DNA of 64,000 nucleotides from Laetiporus sulphureus 93-53 (lineage: Eukaryota > Basidiomycota > Agaricomycetes > Polyporales > Laetiporaceae). The stretch's first letter is position 1. Every line of letters starts with the position of its first letter. The stretch is taken from assembly GCF_001632365.1 (NCBI RefSeq), contig NW_024468538.1, positions 278,943 through 342,942 of the forward strand. Direction: 5' to 3'. The notes below the pieces were generated by a model. The model searched no databases. It was not told the DNA's origin and worked only from the letters and a program-made list of their open reading frames with translations. Position numbers and translations under genes: made by a program. Below, one piece after another: positions 11,297 through 24,416 of this stretch.

Positions 11297-13728
11297 CGCC
11301 GTGGACCTTCGCTTCGACGTGTATGAATTCATTTTGGACGGGATTGGGTAACTTATTGTCGTGCTGTACGTTCGCTGTTGTGTCAGGAAACGCGTAAACG
11401 CGTGTTGGCGCTCGTTAGAAGAAGAGCGTGCAATTTGTATTTCAAACTTGTTGCGAGTCCTTATGGGTTTGCGCTGGCTCTTCTTTCGTCCTCGTGTCGC
11501 GTTGATTATGAGCGGCCGGCTGTATCGTGCTGAGTTGCTTTGTGCTCCTCCTGGGTACATCCGGGATCCCAATTCGGCAGTAGCATCGCCGATGTACGTT
11601 CATGATCCTCGGGCATGAGGCCCGGGTGGGTGCCCGGTGCACATTCGTCAATAGGTTGACCACATCCTTGCCGACTCCTCGGACTTCGTGAGACGGTTTG
11701 TGCACCTTTCCGGCTATGTCCTTTCCGCGTATATGCTGGATGTCGACGAGTGTTTGTACGTTTCCAGTCGTCGCCATATCAAGCGTCCGTGATCGGACTT
11801 TCTGCCCTCATTACGGTACAGGCCGACGATTGAGCGGAATTATGGCTATTGTCCCTTACGGCGAGTCTTTCATTGATGCACTGACTTCAGGCTTGTTCGA
11901 CCTTGGCAAGGCCACAACCTTTGATGGACCGCCTCCTTCGACTCTGGCAACTTGCAACGCTGGCCGTGCCGTACCAGCTGGTCGGCTGTGTGATGTTTAC
12001 GTGCATGGGTCCACTTCTGTCGCGGCCCTGGAATTCATTCTTCGCGTCAATCAATTATTGGATCATCATTCAGGCTTCCCTCCACGACACGGTCGTGCGA
12101 ATCCAACACAGAACGTCGGTCAATTCGCTGTGTCGGAAACACGCCGGGCTATCGTTAGCTCTCGTTGTGAATCCGACTCCTTGCATGTGCCTGAGCTGCC
12201 TGTTAGCCGCAGGTACGCGCTGCCAGCCGCGCCGATTGTGACTCTGCAAAGACGACGTTAGCTGAACTTGTTACAAGCGTGGCGAATCACGTACATTTCG
12301 CACCGCCATCAAGCCCTCCACCTACGCGAGCTGATCTAATCGTCTTCCGTCTGATCAGATCTGCGCACGCAAATTCCTCGACAGGATGTTCTCATCAGAT
12401 TCACGAGAACGCCTGCTTTCGAGTAGGCTCGGGCCTTCTAGCTGTGCTGACCCTTTAATCGGCCAAGCTGAGCACCGCACCACAGGCGGGCACTGTAACA
12501 TGTCATACCGGCGTGAAACCCGTTCGAATCCTCGACTGTCCTCATTCACCGGTCTGGACCAGTCTTCCCCGCACTGGGCAGGCGATTGAAACTCCCCGGT
12601 GGTCGTCAACCAGAGGTGTGTCCCAGCTTCCTACATCTCGAGCGATGCGCCCTTCGTCGGCAGGATTCTCGACCGTCTGTCAGCCGAATTGCAACTCAGC
12701 TGCTTCCGAATCGAGCCTGGGCTTCCGAGATATTCAAGCGAGAAGAACGCAGCCCTTGCGCGGCGCGCGCATGCACTCGAGGTTACGATCCATCGAGCAG
12801 CTGGTCAGCTGGATGCGCTAGTCGGCCATCAATGCGTTTTTGAGTAGGGCGTTCGGGTGGATGCGAAGTGTGTGTTTGCCGTGGAAATCGGATGGCTTTG
12901 ACGGTCTAGCTGAAACACGGTAGCCGATCCGCGGATGCCAGATTAGGTTGGATTTGATGCCGCGGCGAACGCGAGGCTACTGAACGCTAGGCGGTCGATT
13001 ATGTAACACTGCAGCCACTGCAATGAATGCTGTTCCTCGCCGTTACTGGGACAGAGGAGACATGTGCGCAATAGAGCCAGGCTCAGTTGGTATTAATGGG
13101 AGAAGCTTCCTTCCCCTGAAGGCTACGGAGCCAGCGGAAAGGAACCCATTGAAAGAAGCATTTCAAGGGTCCATCCGTTATTTCATACAGAGCTGCCACG
13201 TGAGGCCGCTGTTCAATAGAGTTGCAGAGAACCAAGACCCAGTGCCTTGCCATGCGCGCCGCGACTTGAATGAAATCCGGCCTCTGCAGGTCGAACTTGA
13301 ATGAGTCTGGACAGTGCGAACGCCTCGGGTGCGATGGGTGCATTAATCGACAACGAAGGAACGCCGAGGACGATGCTAGAGACACAAGAGGGAAAAGGGA
13401 TCCCCCGCTGCGGAGATGGACGCCTGCTACTATTGTCAGGGTTGGGCCGGCGCCTGCGACTCGTGCCACGCTGCCCAGCTTCTCCGCGCCCGCTCAATTA
13501 GACTGATCTCGACATCCAACACCCAATGGTAGCACGCCCGGATCCTGTCGAATTCGCCTTGTCATGAATCTTATTTCTCTCCATCTTCCACGATAATTAC
13601 GCTCTCCCGCCGCCGTACAGCGCGCCCTCCTCCTCCTCTCCCTCCTTCCTCTCGTTCTTCCGTCCTCACGTTCCTTCACTATTCACGGTCTTTTTACGCT
13701 ACGCTAGACGAGACGAGCCGACGTTGCG
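11297..13728. other. 2.4-kb gene-poor region
   Basis: Only short, unrelated open frames are present on both strands (for example 11,698-12,261 and 11,903-12,241). None shows family-like motifs or consistent splice sites. A short pyrimidine-rich stretch at 13,620-13,690 sits just before the next gene and probably belongs to its promoter or 5' leader. I see nothing else here. Confidence 0.4.
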
Positions 13729-16700
13729 ATGACTGGCCGCAGGCCTTCTACGGGCGGCCGCTTGCGCTCCAAAACGTCTGACATATCCGATCTCATACGG
13801 GGCAACCATGCACATGCCAAACATTCTGATGCGCTCTCGTCGCCACCGCCGGTTCCGCCGCTGCCAGAGCCTGACAGTGCGAGCAAGAGCAAGTCAAAGA
13901 TATCGTTCTTCGCGCGTAGGCGCAAGAGCACCTCGGCGTCGCCCAGCTCGTCGACCAAATCTGCTGAAACGAAGACCACGTCAAATGCATATGCGCCGCC
14001 GCCGCCCCTACCCAAGCTGGACGTCCGCAGACTGTCTTCGAACAGGTGAGTTGTCGATGGTTTGGTTGGCAAGGCAGGAAGTGGTATAGCTCTTGAGGGT
14101 ATTCTTGCCAGAGAGCCATGTGCCGGTGATGTCGCTACGTGCAAAGTCCAACAAGATCCACGACGCGCAATGCATACCCAATGTATGCTGTTTTGGCTGC
14201 CTGGTGCAGTGACAGTCTACTCCAATGCTGTCGTTAGGCAGCGCAACTCGCGTGGATGCCATTCGGAGCAATAGGTTCATCTGCACAGCACGTCGTGAAC
14301 TGATGGCTTGTCGACGTACATTGCGGGTCAACCCTTTGCTTTCTGAAGCAAACTCGGCGCATAGCTGGCGACCGTCTTACGCCCTATCCGCTTGCAGATC
14401 CTTCAACAAGCTCTTTTGATTGCATCGCTCTGTAGACGACATTTCTAGAGCCATACACTAACAATTGTTCTACAGCAAGGGCGCAGCCACTCGCTCAATC
14501 TCCACTCCTTCTTCTCCAAACCCGGTTCCCCCAGCAGCGCTTCCTCCTCTGGACGTCTCCTCACCCTCATTCGGTTCCATCTCGCAATTGCTCCCTTCGC
14601 ATTTCGCGATACGCCATGATTCCGCTTCCTCAGACTCCAGCCCACCACATAAGCACGCCTCTGCCATCCCTGTCTCCAACATCCGCCACATCCGCCCACA
14701 GAAATCGATGTCCTCCGCCGACTTTGGCAGGGAAAGCACGGAGATCCCTGCCCTCCCACCCAAGAGCAAGGGGCACAAATCGAAAACCAGCCAGAGCACC
14801 AAGACCAACGGCGCGCGCCCAATCATCACTGTGTCTGCCCCGCCGCTGAGCGGACAACCCGAGGAGGACGAAGCGACCTTCATGACACCGCGCACCGCAC
14901 CCACGCCGCCTGCCGCTCGCGCACCTGCATGGAGCCACGGAAGCACGTCCGGGCGCGACTTCCACGACTCGCCCGGGTACGCAAGCTCAGACCAGGCGAG
15001 CTCGACGGGCTCACCAAGCCCACGGAGCCTGCTACACTTCCCTCTTCCCCCGCGCGGCAGCGGCGACAGCGCGCGCACGCAGACGCCCCAGCAGGACTAC
15101 CGATCCGACCCGTGGGGGGACGAGCACCCGTCCAAACGGTCGAGCGCGGGCAGCTCGTCGAGCACGCGCGAGACGCTCACCGTCGCGACGGCCGCGCCAA
15201 GCGGTCGGGTGGGGGTGGGCAGCGCGCTGCTGCGGGCTGCGCGTCGCGATGAGCCTCCGTCGCGAAGCGCGCCGGAGCCGAACACGCGTCCGCCTGTCAA
15301 CCCAGGTCCGCAACAGACCGTCACGCGCTCCCCGCCGGGCTCGCCTCCGCCCCGTAGTCGCATCCCTGCGACAGCGTCCTTCCATTCGAGCGGCGGCCGC
15401 ACGCCTCCGCCGCTGCTCACGACGTTCAGGCGTGCGCCGAGGGCGGGCCCGCCTGCGGAACCGCTTCCCTCGCCGCCACATTCTGCTTTTGTGACGCCGT
15501 CCGGCCCGGCGGAGAGCGCGCCCAGTGCGGGTAGTAGCCAGCCGATGTCTGCGCTGCCGACGATCCCGACGCTAGCGTCGCAGATGACGGTGGGGCAGGT
15601 ACACCGCGCGGTGTTCCATAGGTCGCGCGCGAACACGCTTTCGAGCCGTGCGTCGTCGACGGTGACGCTGAGCACGGTGAACGGGGAGTCGTCCACGCCG
15701 TCCACGCCGCTTTTGGACAACTTTGGCCAGAGCAACGCGAATCTGAGCTTGAGCGGGTCTCCTGCGAGCAGTGTGATCTTCCGAGAGCATGTGGAGCATA
15801 ATAGCGTGGGCAATGCGTCCCAGGGCGAAGTGGCGACCATGGAGCAGCTGCGCGACGCACTGAACGCACAGAGCGCAAAGTACAAGCGGCTCTCGTCGTA
15901 TTTGCTGACGCTCACGGAACGACACGCCGCGGAGAAGAACGAGCTCATGCGGCGCATCGAGGTGCTCGAAAAGGAGGCGCGCAAGCGCGAGCGCGAGATT
16001 ACTGGTCTTCGCTGGCTCGTCATGAACGCCGGGCAGCGGAATAGCGCGATGAGTGCCGCGAGCGGAAGCGGTGGCGACGCTGCGCGCCCTCGCACGGCGA
16101 TCCGCGCGCGCTCCTCGTCAAAGTCGTCGCAGGGCAGCCAGCATCATGGCGGCACCCCACCGGAACCGCATCGGGGTTTTTCGATGGATTCTACGATGGA
16201 CAGCATGGAGGAGGGCCTGTTCGAGCTGCAGAACTCGGTGTCGGACCTCATCGCGCCGCTGGCACCCAGCCCGCCGAGCTCGGATGCGCTCGCGAGCCCG
16301 ATGGCGCGGCCGAGCGCAAGTGCGAGTCCAAAGTATGGCGCGGTGTTCGTGCGGAAGAAGAGGTCGAATACGCTGCCCGGTGGGCAGTCGCCGCCGTCGG
16401 TGGCGATCTGTGTGCAGCAGAAGCAGGCGAGGCGGACGAGCTCGCCGGTGTTGAGCGCCAGTACTTCGAGTGGGCTGGGTTTTCGAGATGTCGATTTGCC
16501 GTCTATCCCGTCCCTTGCGAGCACCACTATGAAGTTCGTGTCGTCCAATTCTTCATCGTCAGGTTCGATGCCTTCATCCCTGCCATCGCTGACCGCAATC
16601 AACACCGCGTCCTCCGGACTGTCCGCCATACCCGAGACACCTCGGAGTCCTACCGATAGTCTGCATCCTGATCGCACGACCGATAGCAGCACGCAGAAGA

Positions 16701-16906
16701 AATTGCACGACGAGAAGCGCGCTTCGCGCATCCTCAAACGCATTTCCGCGTCTTCGACAGCATCTTCGGTCTCGAGCAGCCCTGCGCCGCACGGCGGCAA
16801 GGTCGCCTCGTCGCCATCCATTGGGCAGGTGCTCGACCGTGCGACCGAGCGCGAGCGCAGCATGGACACCATCATGCGCAAGCTGCGGTCTTACGGGTCC
16901 GGATGA
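13729..16906 (+). CDS. Ser/Pro-rich protein with a central coiled coil, function unknown
   Basis: Two exons, 13729-14045 and 14476-16906, give 915 residues. The join restores ...LSSNSKGAATRS. Most of the protein is low-complexity Ser, Pro, Ala and Arg sequence with many SP/TP sites. A helical segment near residues 560-620 reads MEQLRDALNAQSAKYKRLSS and RRIEVLEKEARKREREITGL, which is a convincing coiled coil. The C-terminus ends DTIMRKLRSYGSG. Such proteins are often cortical, cytoskeletal or septum-associated scaffolds in fungi; that is inference only. The coding sequence is much more GC-rich than its flanks, which opens long shadow frames on the other strand. The 430-nt intron is far longer than the others in this window. 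Confidence 0.75.
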
Positions 16907-17841
16907 GCCATTCTTGTGTTGTAGAGCATGAATGGAACGTCTGCGCCCTCTGGTTCGGATTGTCACGAGCACTTGCACGTACTTGATACACCTGAGCGAC
17001 TATGTTCGCACTCAATCTCTCACGCTCCTTCGATGTTCTCGAGCCATATCGTTGTTTCTTATAATCGCGCCCGCCCGTGATCGCACACCCGCCTTCGAGT
17101 TGTGATGGACACTGTTCATGTACTGGGCTTCTGACTCTAACATTCGCATTTCGCATTTCGCATTTGCATCGTACACTAGACCCCCCTCGTTCCAAGTTCG
17201 TGCGCAGGATCATTCAGACTCTGGTCCACGCCGCGTGCCGTTAATCATGACTCGTTATGCGACACCGCCAGCATCTGTATCGTTCCATTTGCATTCATCT
17301 CTTCATCTCCTCACCCCTCCTCTCTCTCTCTCTTCCGATCTGTCGACATGGTTATCATTGCATTCGATTCCTAGAGCATTACCGTTGTATCATCGTGATC
17401 TCTGTACGGCGAACCAATCAATTTCTCTCTGAGCTCGCTCCTCTAGCTCACGATGCGTTACTAATAGCATGTGCACAATTCAAATGATGCTGCATTGTCT
17501 TCCAACATCATCAGTGGGGGGCTCGTCTCTTGCAATCTGTCCTGCAGTCGATGTACATGAAAAGACGGCTCGCATGGATTTTACAGTAATGTAATCCACA
17601 ATGGTGTGAGTACGTTCAGGGAATGACGCTACCAGATGTACGGCGCGTTATGTCGCGGTATATGCGGCAATGGTGCTCGAAAGAATGGCGGCGTGAATAC
17701 AAGCATGAGATTAAGCAAAGCTCAAAAGACGAGATGCATGTCAATAAAGTTAACTCGATAAGTAAGAATGATGGGCGGATTGTGTACAAAGCATCGCATC
17801 ATGCGTTGTACTTAGAAACCATATGGTATGCAGAGTACTTG
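16907..17841. other. Intergenic region between convergent genes
   Basis: The region contains the 3' ends of two converging genes. It is AT-richer, with a CT-dinucleotide run at about 17,318-17,333. No gene is supported. Confidence 0.5.
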
Positions 17842-20800
17842 CTACCGTGTTTGTAGCAGGCTCGCTGAAGGAAGGGGCGTCATAGTCTGGCTCTCTGAGT
17901 TCCGTCGTAATCTGCTTGGCGAGATGGGACTCTTGACCCCGATCGTCGCTGACGTGGACTGACGTCTCGAAGGGCGATTGCCATTCAGGTCATCCAAGGA
18001 AATGCCCAGCATCTCACAAAGTTCTCTCTGAGCTTCAGTCATGGCTCTGAAACCAGAAGAGGGCGATTCTGACCACATGCCTGTTTCATGAGTTAGACAG
18101 ATCCAACCGTAGGAAAGGGAGGGAAGCTGACCTGTCTGACTCGTTGGTAAATCAGTGTTGATATTCCATGTTGTCTGTATCGGTATTGGGGGGACGGGAG
18201 GAACGTCGCTGATGCCAGCAGATCTCATGGCAGGGGATGTCACTACGCTGGCTAGATGACTGCTGCTGACAGAAGATCGTTGGCTGCGCCTGTGAAGGGA
18301 GGACCGCAGTCCGGTCTTTGCAACTCGTGCGCTGTTCTTCCGCGCTAAGATTACTCGACTGGAGCGGCGACTGGAAGCTCCGGTCTGCATTGACGTAATA
18401 GCTGGATCGCAAGTGCGCTCCTGTAGGTCGTCAAAGTCTTGGGCAACCTCTTGCGCCTGTTTCCACGCTTCGTCCCGTTCCGCTTCCATAATAGCCACCT
18501 GCTCGCGAAGTTTCTGCCCCTGTTCCAGGTGCTTCTTCAAACTTCTGTTCAGCTTGTGAAGCGCCATGATCAGCGCACTACTCGAATGAACATCGCGAAG
18601 ATGAGTTAGCTGGCCAAGCTGCGTGGTGACATCGAACAGCTCTTCCGCCTGATGATCCAGAGTTTCCGTGACGTCGGACAACTCCTCAAGAGTCCGTGCA
18701 GCAGCAGCGCCATCGCACGTTTCTATGCCGTCAGTCATGGCGAACAGCGAACTCATCAACATCTTCCGTCGACGCACGTTTATCTTGTAGTTCGTCCTCA
18801 GCTCAGCACTGACTATCTCCAGCCTCTTGATCTCTTCCGGCAAAGCCTCGTTCAGCGTCTCCAGGGGAAGAAGACGTATCGCAGAAATATCGGTAGTCTG
18901 TCTGATAGCAGCAGACACCAATTGTTGCAACTCTTCAGATGTGAACGTCCACTCTGCCTGTTCCTTGGTGAGTCCACGGAAATTGACCTGCGTCGTTTGA
19001 AATTTCGGTCCAGATGCGGACAATGTCGTCATCGACGGCCTGCGCATTGTACTAGGTCCGCCGTAGTTGCTCACAGACGACGAGACCGATGCAGCGCGTG
19101 ACCTGCCTGAACCCGAGGGTTTCCGCGGACCAAGCGGTGGAGGAGGCCTTGTCCGGACTACGCGCCTTAAAGGCACGGAATCCGGCGTCCTAGTACGATG
19201 CTGCGAGATGATTGATATAGAGCGCGCCGGCGATGATGGAGGCGCAGGCTGGCTCGGTCGCTGCACTTCAACATACGGAGGAGGGGGCGGCTGTTCCTGA
19301 TCAGTGACAGCTACTTGCTCGTCAATGGAGGGCATTGGAGATGATGGAATAGGGGAAGGAGGCAACGGAATTGCTGACGGTGGAGAGGGCAGTGGGGTGA
19401 GAGTAGTGGTGTGTTCAGATTTAGATACAGATGAACTGCTGGATACAGATGCAGAACTGGACTGCAAGCTTGACTGTCTCGGTGGACTTTCCGCAGGACG
19501 TGGTGCATCCAGCACGATACGCGGTTCAAGAGGGGGCACGGCTAAGGATGCCTCGTGCATGGATGCATATGAGGGTGGAGGCGAGTCATCCGGTGGCTCA
19601 TCCGTCTGCAAAAGAGCATTTGCAGGAGCTGGCGACACAGGCAACGGGCGCGGATTCGGAGATGATACGTTCATGCCAGCGGATAATGTGGCTTCTGCAT
19701 TACTGGCGATATAACTCTCCGGAATATGAACGGCTGGGCCTGGAGAGACGGCATTCGCTGAAACCCTTGTCGACAACCCCAACGCCATTCCTTCTGGCAA
19801 TGAGCTCTGGGCTGGCGTGATAGGCGGCGTTTGCGACTCTTCTATACGCGATAAGCGGGCGTGAGCGACGATAGCGCTGCGACCTGACGATGCGGCTGCA
19901 TGCTCGCCGTTGGCGGGAGGGCTGTCATGGGTGCTCTCCACTGACGAAGGCGGCGTTGGCGGCGCACGAATACCAGACGGCGCAGTGATCGAGCGCGACA
20001 GAGGCGTCCGCTGCTGTCCCCAACGTTGCTTCAATTCTGCCACTCCAGCACGATGGCTCGACATAGGTGATTGATTCGGTCCTAGCCGAGGAAGAGGAGG
20101 AGGCATGGGCGCAGGGACGCCCGCAGACAGTAGCGGGCTGAACGCGTACGGCGTTTCCGGGAATGTCTGGATGTTCGTCGACACTGGCGCCATCGACTCC
20201 ATATCTGAGCTAAGAGTCGGAGTAGGAAGGCCATGGTCATCATCAACAATTGCCAACGGCGGCAACTGGCTGCCATCGCGCTCTCTTCCTGAACGTGCCC
20301 GGACGAGCGCTGCAGGTGTAACCGGGAACATAAAGTCAAGCAGATCGGGTGACTCTACGGGAGTCGAGCCGGCTGACGGGTGCGCGGTCGGAGGGATGGA
20401 CGTGACCAACGGAAGGGCCCGGAGGTCGCTGTCAGAAGAAATGCGGGGAGAAGAGGATGAGCGCTGCATTAGTACAGAGCGTGGACGTCCGCCGATGGGC
20501 AATAAAGTAATGGGTCGATTCGATCCACTGCCATTGCTATTGTGCGCACTCGACTCAGAGCGGGAGCGTGAGACGAGGCCACCAGCGTACGGAACAATTA
20601 GGCCTCCTTGGGAGACAGCTCCAGGGGTGCCGAATATCGACTCTGACGTTCGCATGCTCGCACGCTCGTAGCTTGCCAATGAATATGAGGGCACAGTCGT
20701 CCCATGAACCGATACTGGGGAAATTGCCCTCTTCTTGTGAAGTTCCTCCCCGTCAGACTCCTCGCGATGCGCTTCGTGCCCGTCAGAATCGCATGTATCT

Positions 20801-22246
20801 TCAGGAATGAGGGTCGGCTCCGTATTGGTCTGTGGAGCCTCAACGTCTTGCTGTGACGACTCGGTGATGGCAGGACTTGCATGGCCACTCTCCTGTAAAG
20901 AGGAAACCGGTCGAATGATAGACTCCGCCGATCGCACCGATGTCCCATCTCCTTTAATGGAGGTAGCCTTGGTTGATGGGACAGGGGATGATGCCTCGGT
21001 AATGGTAGATATACGTGAGTGCACACCTGTCTGTTCTCTTGATGGGCCAGAGATAGAGTTACGTCTTTCGTTAGACGGATAAGGCAAGTCGGCACTGCTC
21101 CGCTTGTAATCTGCGACTGCGGTCAGTGAGTTCCTGCGACTCTTACTGACGTTCGACGCGCTGTCCATACCGCGCGCAGACAACTCTGCACTGGAAGGCA
21201 AAGGCGGCACAGGTGGAATGGGTGACCGCGTTTCTAAGTCTTGAGAGTAATCGCTGGCATTTGACTTCCGTTTTCGGCCATGGAAGGGATGTTCTCCGCG
21301 GGGCAGTGTCGCAGAATCTTGACGCGTGATTCCACTGCGGTATCGAGACCCACGGGAATCGCTCGTCAGAATAAATGAGCTTGCGACCAGCGCGCGGGCA
21401 AGCGTGGTGCCTGAGACAGAGGAAGCAATGTCGGTGCATGCTGACCCAGGCGTGGACGGGCGGGTAGGGACGCTGCTCCCGGGCAGTTGCAACTGATCAG
21501 CGGGGTCTGCAGAAGGACCTGCAGAGGTAGAATGTTGAATCGGTCTTTTTGAGAACGCTGGATTATCGGGTATCTTTATTGGCGCTGGAGTCGGCTTTTT
21601 GCACTCCAAACTACTATGACTCTGCAGATATGATTCACTGTGTAAGTATGATTATCGTTGCATAGATGCGAGCAAGGGAGCTTACATTGTTCTCAACTAG
21701 GCTTTGAAGTTCGCTATCTGAACAGGCGGCGCTGAGTCGATACAGCTGGAACAGCACATTGTGAATACCTCAGATGCACTGGTCATTCATGCTTGACATT
21801 ACCTCCCGAGATTCCTGCGAGGACGATTCAATGATGATGATGTCGTCCACAGAAGCAGGGAATGGCGGTTCAGCACTACTACCACCATGATCGGTGCTCG
21901 TCCTCGTCAAACTTGCTGCGCTCCCGTTCCCGTTCGGCAGGGAAGCATTGCGTTGTGGTGGCAGGCGAGTATCTCCACTAAGAAGATCAGCAGGGAACCA
22001 CTCCGAATATGATTCCCTGCGACCGAGATCAAGCTGGACTTGTGGGGTTGATGGTGTCCTGCCGTTCAACGTGCGCTTGGCAGCATTATCGGCGCGAACC
22101 AGCAGGTCGTCGAGCTTCTCGTATATGCCTGCCACATTCTGGATGTCATGTGGGTTTTGACCGGGGGGAGATTGGGCACGACGCGCGCCGGTGATGTTGG
22201 CTATCTTTTCCTGTACCTTCTTCCTCTTGAATACGGAAGACAGCAT
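17842..22246 (-). CDS. Large septation-related protein with an Uds1-like (up-regulated during septation) domain
   Basis: The protein starts at 22246 (MLSSVFKRKKVQEKIANITG). Exons join through LYRLSAACSDSELQSLVENN to the 21.6-kb exon start, giving about 1,400 residues. The N-terminal two thirds is disordered, rich in Ser, Pro and SP/TP sites. Around 18.4-19.0 kb it becomes helical: WTFTSEELQQLVSAAIRQ, SAIRLLPLETLNEALPEEIK and NYKINVRRRKMLMSSL. This is the pattern I associate with the Uds1 domain of fungal septation proteins. A coiled coil follows (KKHLEQGQKLREQVAIMEAE). The assignment rests on pattern memory, not a search. A 51-nt intron near the end (18131-18081) is in frame and free of stops. 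A role in septum formation is inferred from the domain. Confidence 0.65.
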
Positions 22247-24416
22247 GGCTGGAACCGAGCTGGACGGCGATGATCATGCAGGGTGTCAAGGGGAGGCCAC
22301 CGCCGACTGGCGTATGCTGAGAGAACGAAGCAGAGAGGTGTCTGTGCGAGAAAACCTGTCCTCGGTACATCATCAGGCTCTCGAAACGCCGTACCAACCA
22401 TCTCCTGATGGCGGGTACGGCAGGCCAGGGCAGGTCCTGGGCTCATCACTCATGTGCATGATGCAAAGACCAGCGCTATTTTTTCTGAGTCTCAATTTTA
22501 CCCAAACAGTCAATCTCCGATAGCGTCCCAAGTCATCGGACCCCCAATCTGATACGCTCAGCGCCACCATGTCAAGATGTTATCTTACTTGTTTCCTTGA
22601 CTGGTTCGTCGTATCGCACTGCCTCTTCGTCCAAAAGATGCCCGAACAATGCTTCCGTGCGAGATGATACGCCGAGTTTTCCATATATACAAGTTGAATT
22701 TGACGACGCGTTACCCTACGACGTAGACGGCTCAAGCAGATCGCTTAGAATGTCCGCCTTGCCGGAAGCACTTTGTGTTCTGATGGCGGTTGAGAAAATA
22801 TGCGCTAGTGGTATTGTCCGATCTATGGAATGCCTCAACCACGCGCAATTACCAACGACACTGGGTAAACTGTATGTAGATATGGAGAACTGTATTGCAG
22901 ATCATGTCGTGTCTCCTGCTGAAGGCTGGAGGCGGTGAGCAGCGGCTGGTGGCTACAGGTGATAACTTGCGCGTGCTTGCAGCCTCGCACGGCCATGTTG
23001 CTTTCAGGCCGCCATCAGTGATTGGGATCGCAACCGTCAGAGGCGAAAGCCACACAGCGCTGACAAATTGCACCACGCGGCACGTAGATGCCCGCACAGG
23101 ATACCGTCGGCTGCAAGGTATGTCATACCCGAATTCTGTATCTCCGACATCCTGCTCGCCATGCTAATTCATCACTGCGCAGGTGAGTCTCGCGATGCGT
23201 AGGATGTTCCCATGGAATGTGCGGACAACCAGCGAATAGTACAATAGACCAATTTGTCACCTGCTGCAGTCAAGAACAGGCCATGTACCATAGGTGCTGG
23301 AGCCACTATCATCATGTCAGGCCAGTGCTGCGCGTTCATTGCTTGGGAACACGGTGTGCACGCTTATCGCACCGACTGATAAGCATGAATGGGACGACCG
23401 TGCGTCAGATGGGCCGATACGCGCCGCATACTCGGAGACAGGCGCCAAGGGGATATTCAATGGCACGGTACCGCCTCAGTTCCTCGTCTCTGCATTTGTC
23501 ATCTCAGCCGCTGGAGGAGTGATATGTAGGCTAACTTCAGGCATAGTTCAGGTTTTGTCAAAGACATGCTCTAATGCATGACCACGTAACTTACTGTAAC
23601 TTGCTGTCTCTGGCATGAGGAAGGCCCAACAGTCTGCCATGCCTACGAAGTTTGAAGCAATATTGAGGCCTCGATAGATGCCAATACGATACCACTGATT
23701 TTGTACGCCTGGTACAGCACTAGTTTTAGAAGGCCGGAAAGTTCATTGCCCTCGGTTACATGCAGACTGATCCTCCTGCGCTCCGACGATCCTCGCTCCG
23801 AATACCCGTCAGGATGGCTCTTGAATCCGTAAACATCGGTGTTCGGGCGCGCCCCAGCTCTCGGCCACACAGCTATCCCATCGAGCAGCCGAAGTTGCTG
23901 ATCCGGACCGGCCCTAAAGAAGCTCCTTACGGATACACGCCATCAACAATCCCACCGACAAGGACCGTGCTGCGTCATCATATCGCTAAGTTCGGACGAT
24001 GCGTGCGGTGATCCGCGGGATCCGAGAGTTGGGACGGAAGTTGCTGATGCACAGTACTGCGTTGCTTCAAGGTATCCGTCTTTGCCAACGCACGAAGAGA
24101 CATTGGTATGCGTCGGATAACTGACATGCGCACTGCGCCGCAAACGTCAGTCTACACCATCTAGAATTTCGAGTTATATATAGGTGCGCATAGGCACTCA
24201 CATGGCAGCCATGCAGTACAGCTCGCAAATGCCCGATAGTACCTCGAGGACGAATTTCAAGTCCAGATACGAAACAAAGCCGACCCGCAATCAGCTTCCT
24301 CAAAAAATATCGCAAGGATGATGGCGGAAGTGATGCGAATTTCAGCCGACTGCATCAAAAAATAGCACCGAGGTTCAAGACAGTACGTACAAGACTTACA
24401 AATTTATTCTTCTGAG
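22247..24416. other. Region with scattered coding-like fragments, no intact gene
   Basis: Plus-strand pieces at 22,597-22,938 (VLMAVEKICASGIVRSMECL), 22,941-23,130 (DNLRVLAASHGHVAFRPPSV) and 23,294-23,525 (GIFNGTVPPQFLVSAFVISA) read like protein but lie in changing frames. I could not join them into one model. They may be a rapidly evolving multi-exon gene or a decayed one; the family is not recognised. Confidence 0.3.

Noticed and set aside
11698..12261. Overlapping plus-strand frames of 187 and 112 codons
   Set aside because: Composition looks random, no known motif, and no splice sites that extend either frame.
12440..12545. GTTCGAATCC, like a tRNA B box, near 12,513
   Set aside because: No matching A box, acceptor stem or anticodon arm could be folded at the right distance.
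15097..16095. Long minus-strand open frame (332 codons) opposite the coiled-coil gene, plus another at 16,144-16,881
   Set aside because: Both lie fully opposite a GC-rich coding exon with clear coiled-coil sequence. High GC at codon position 3 opens antisense frames; no motifs or splice context support them.
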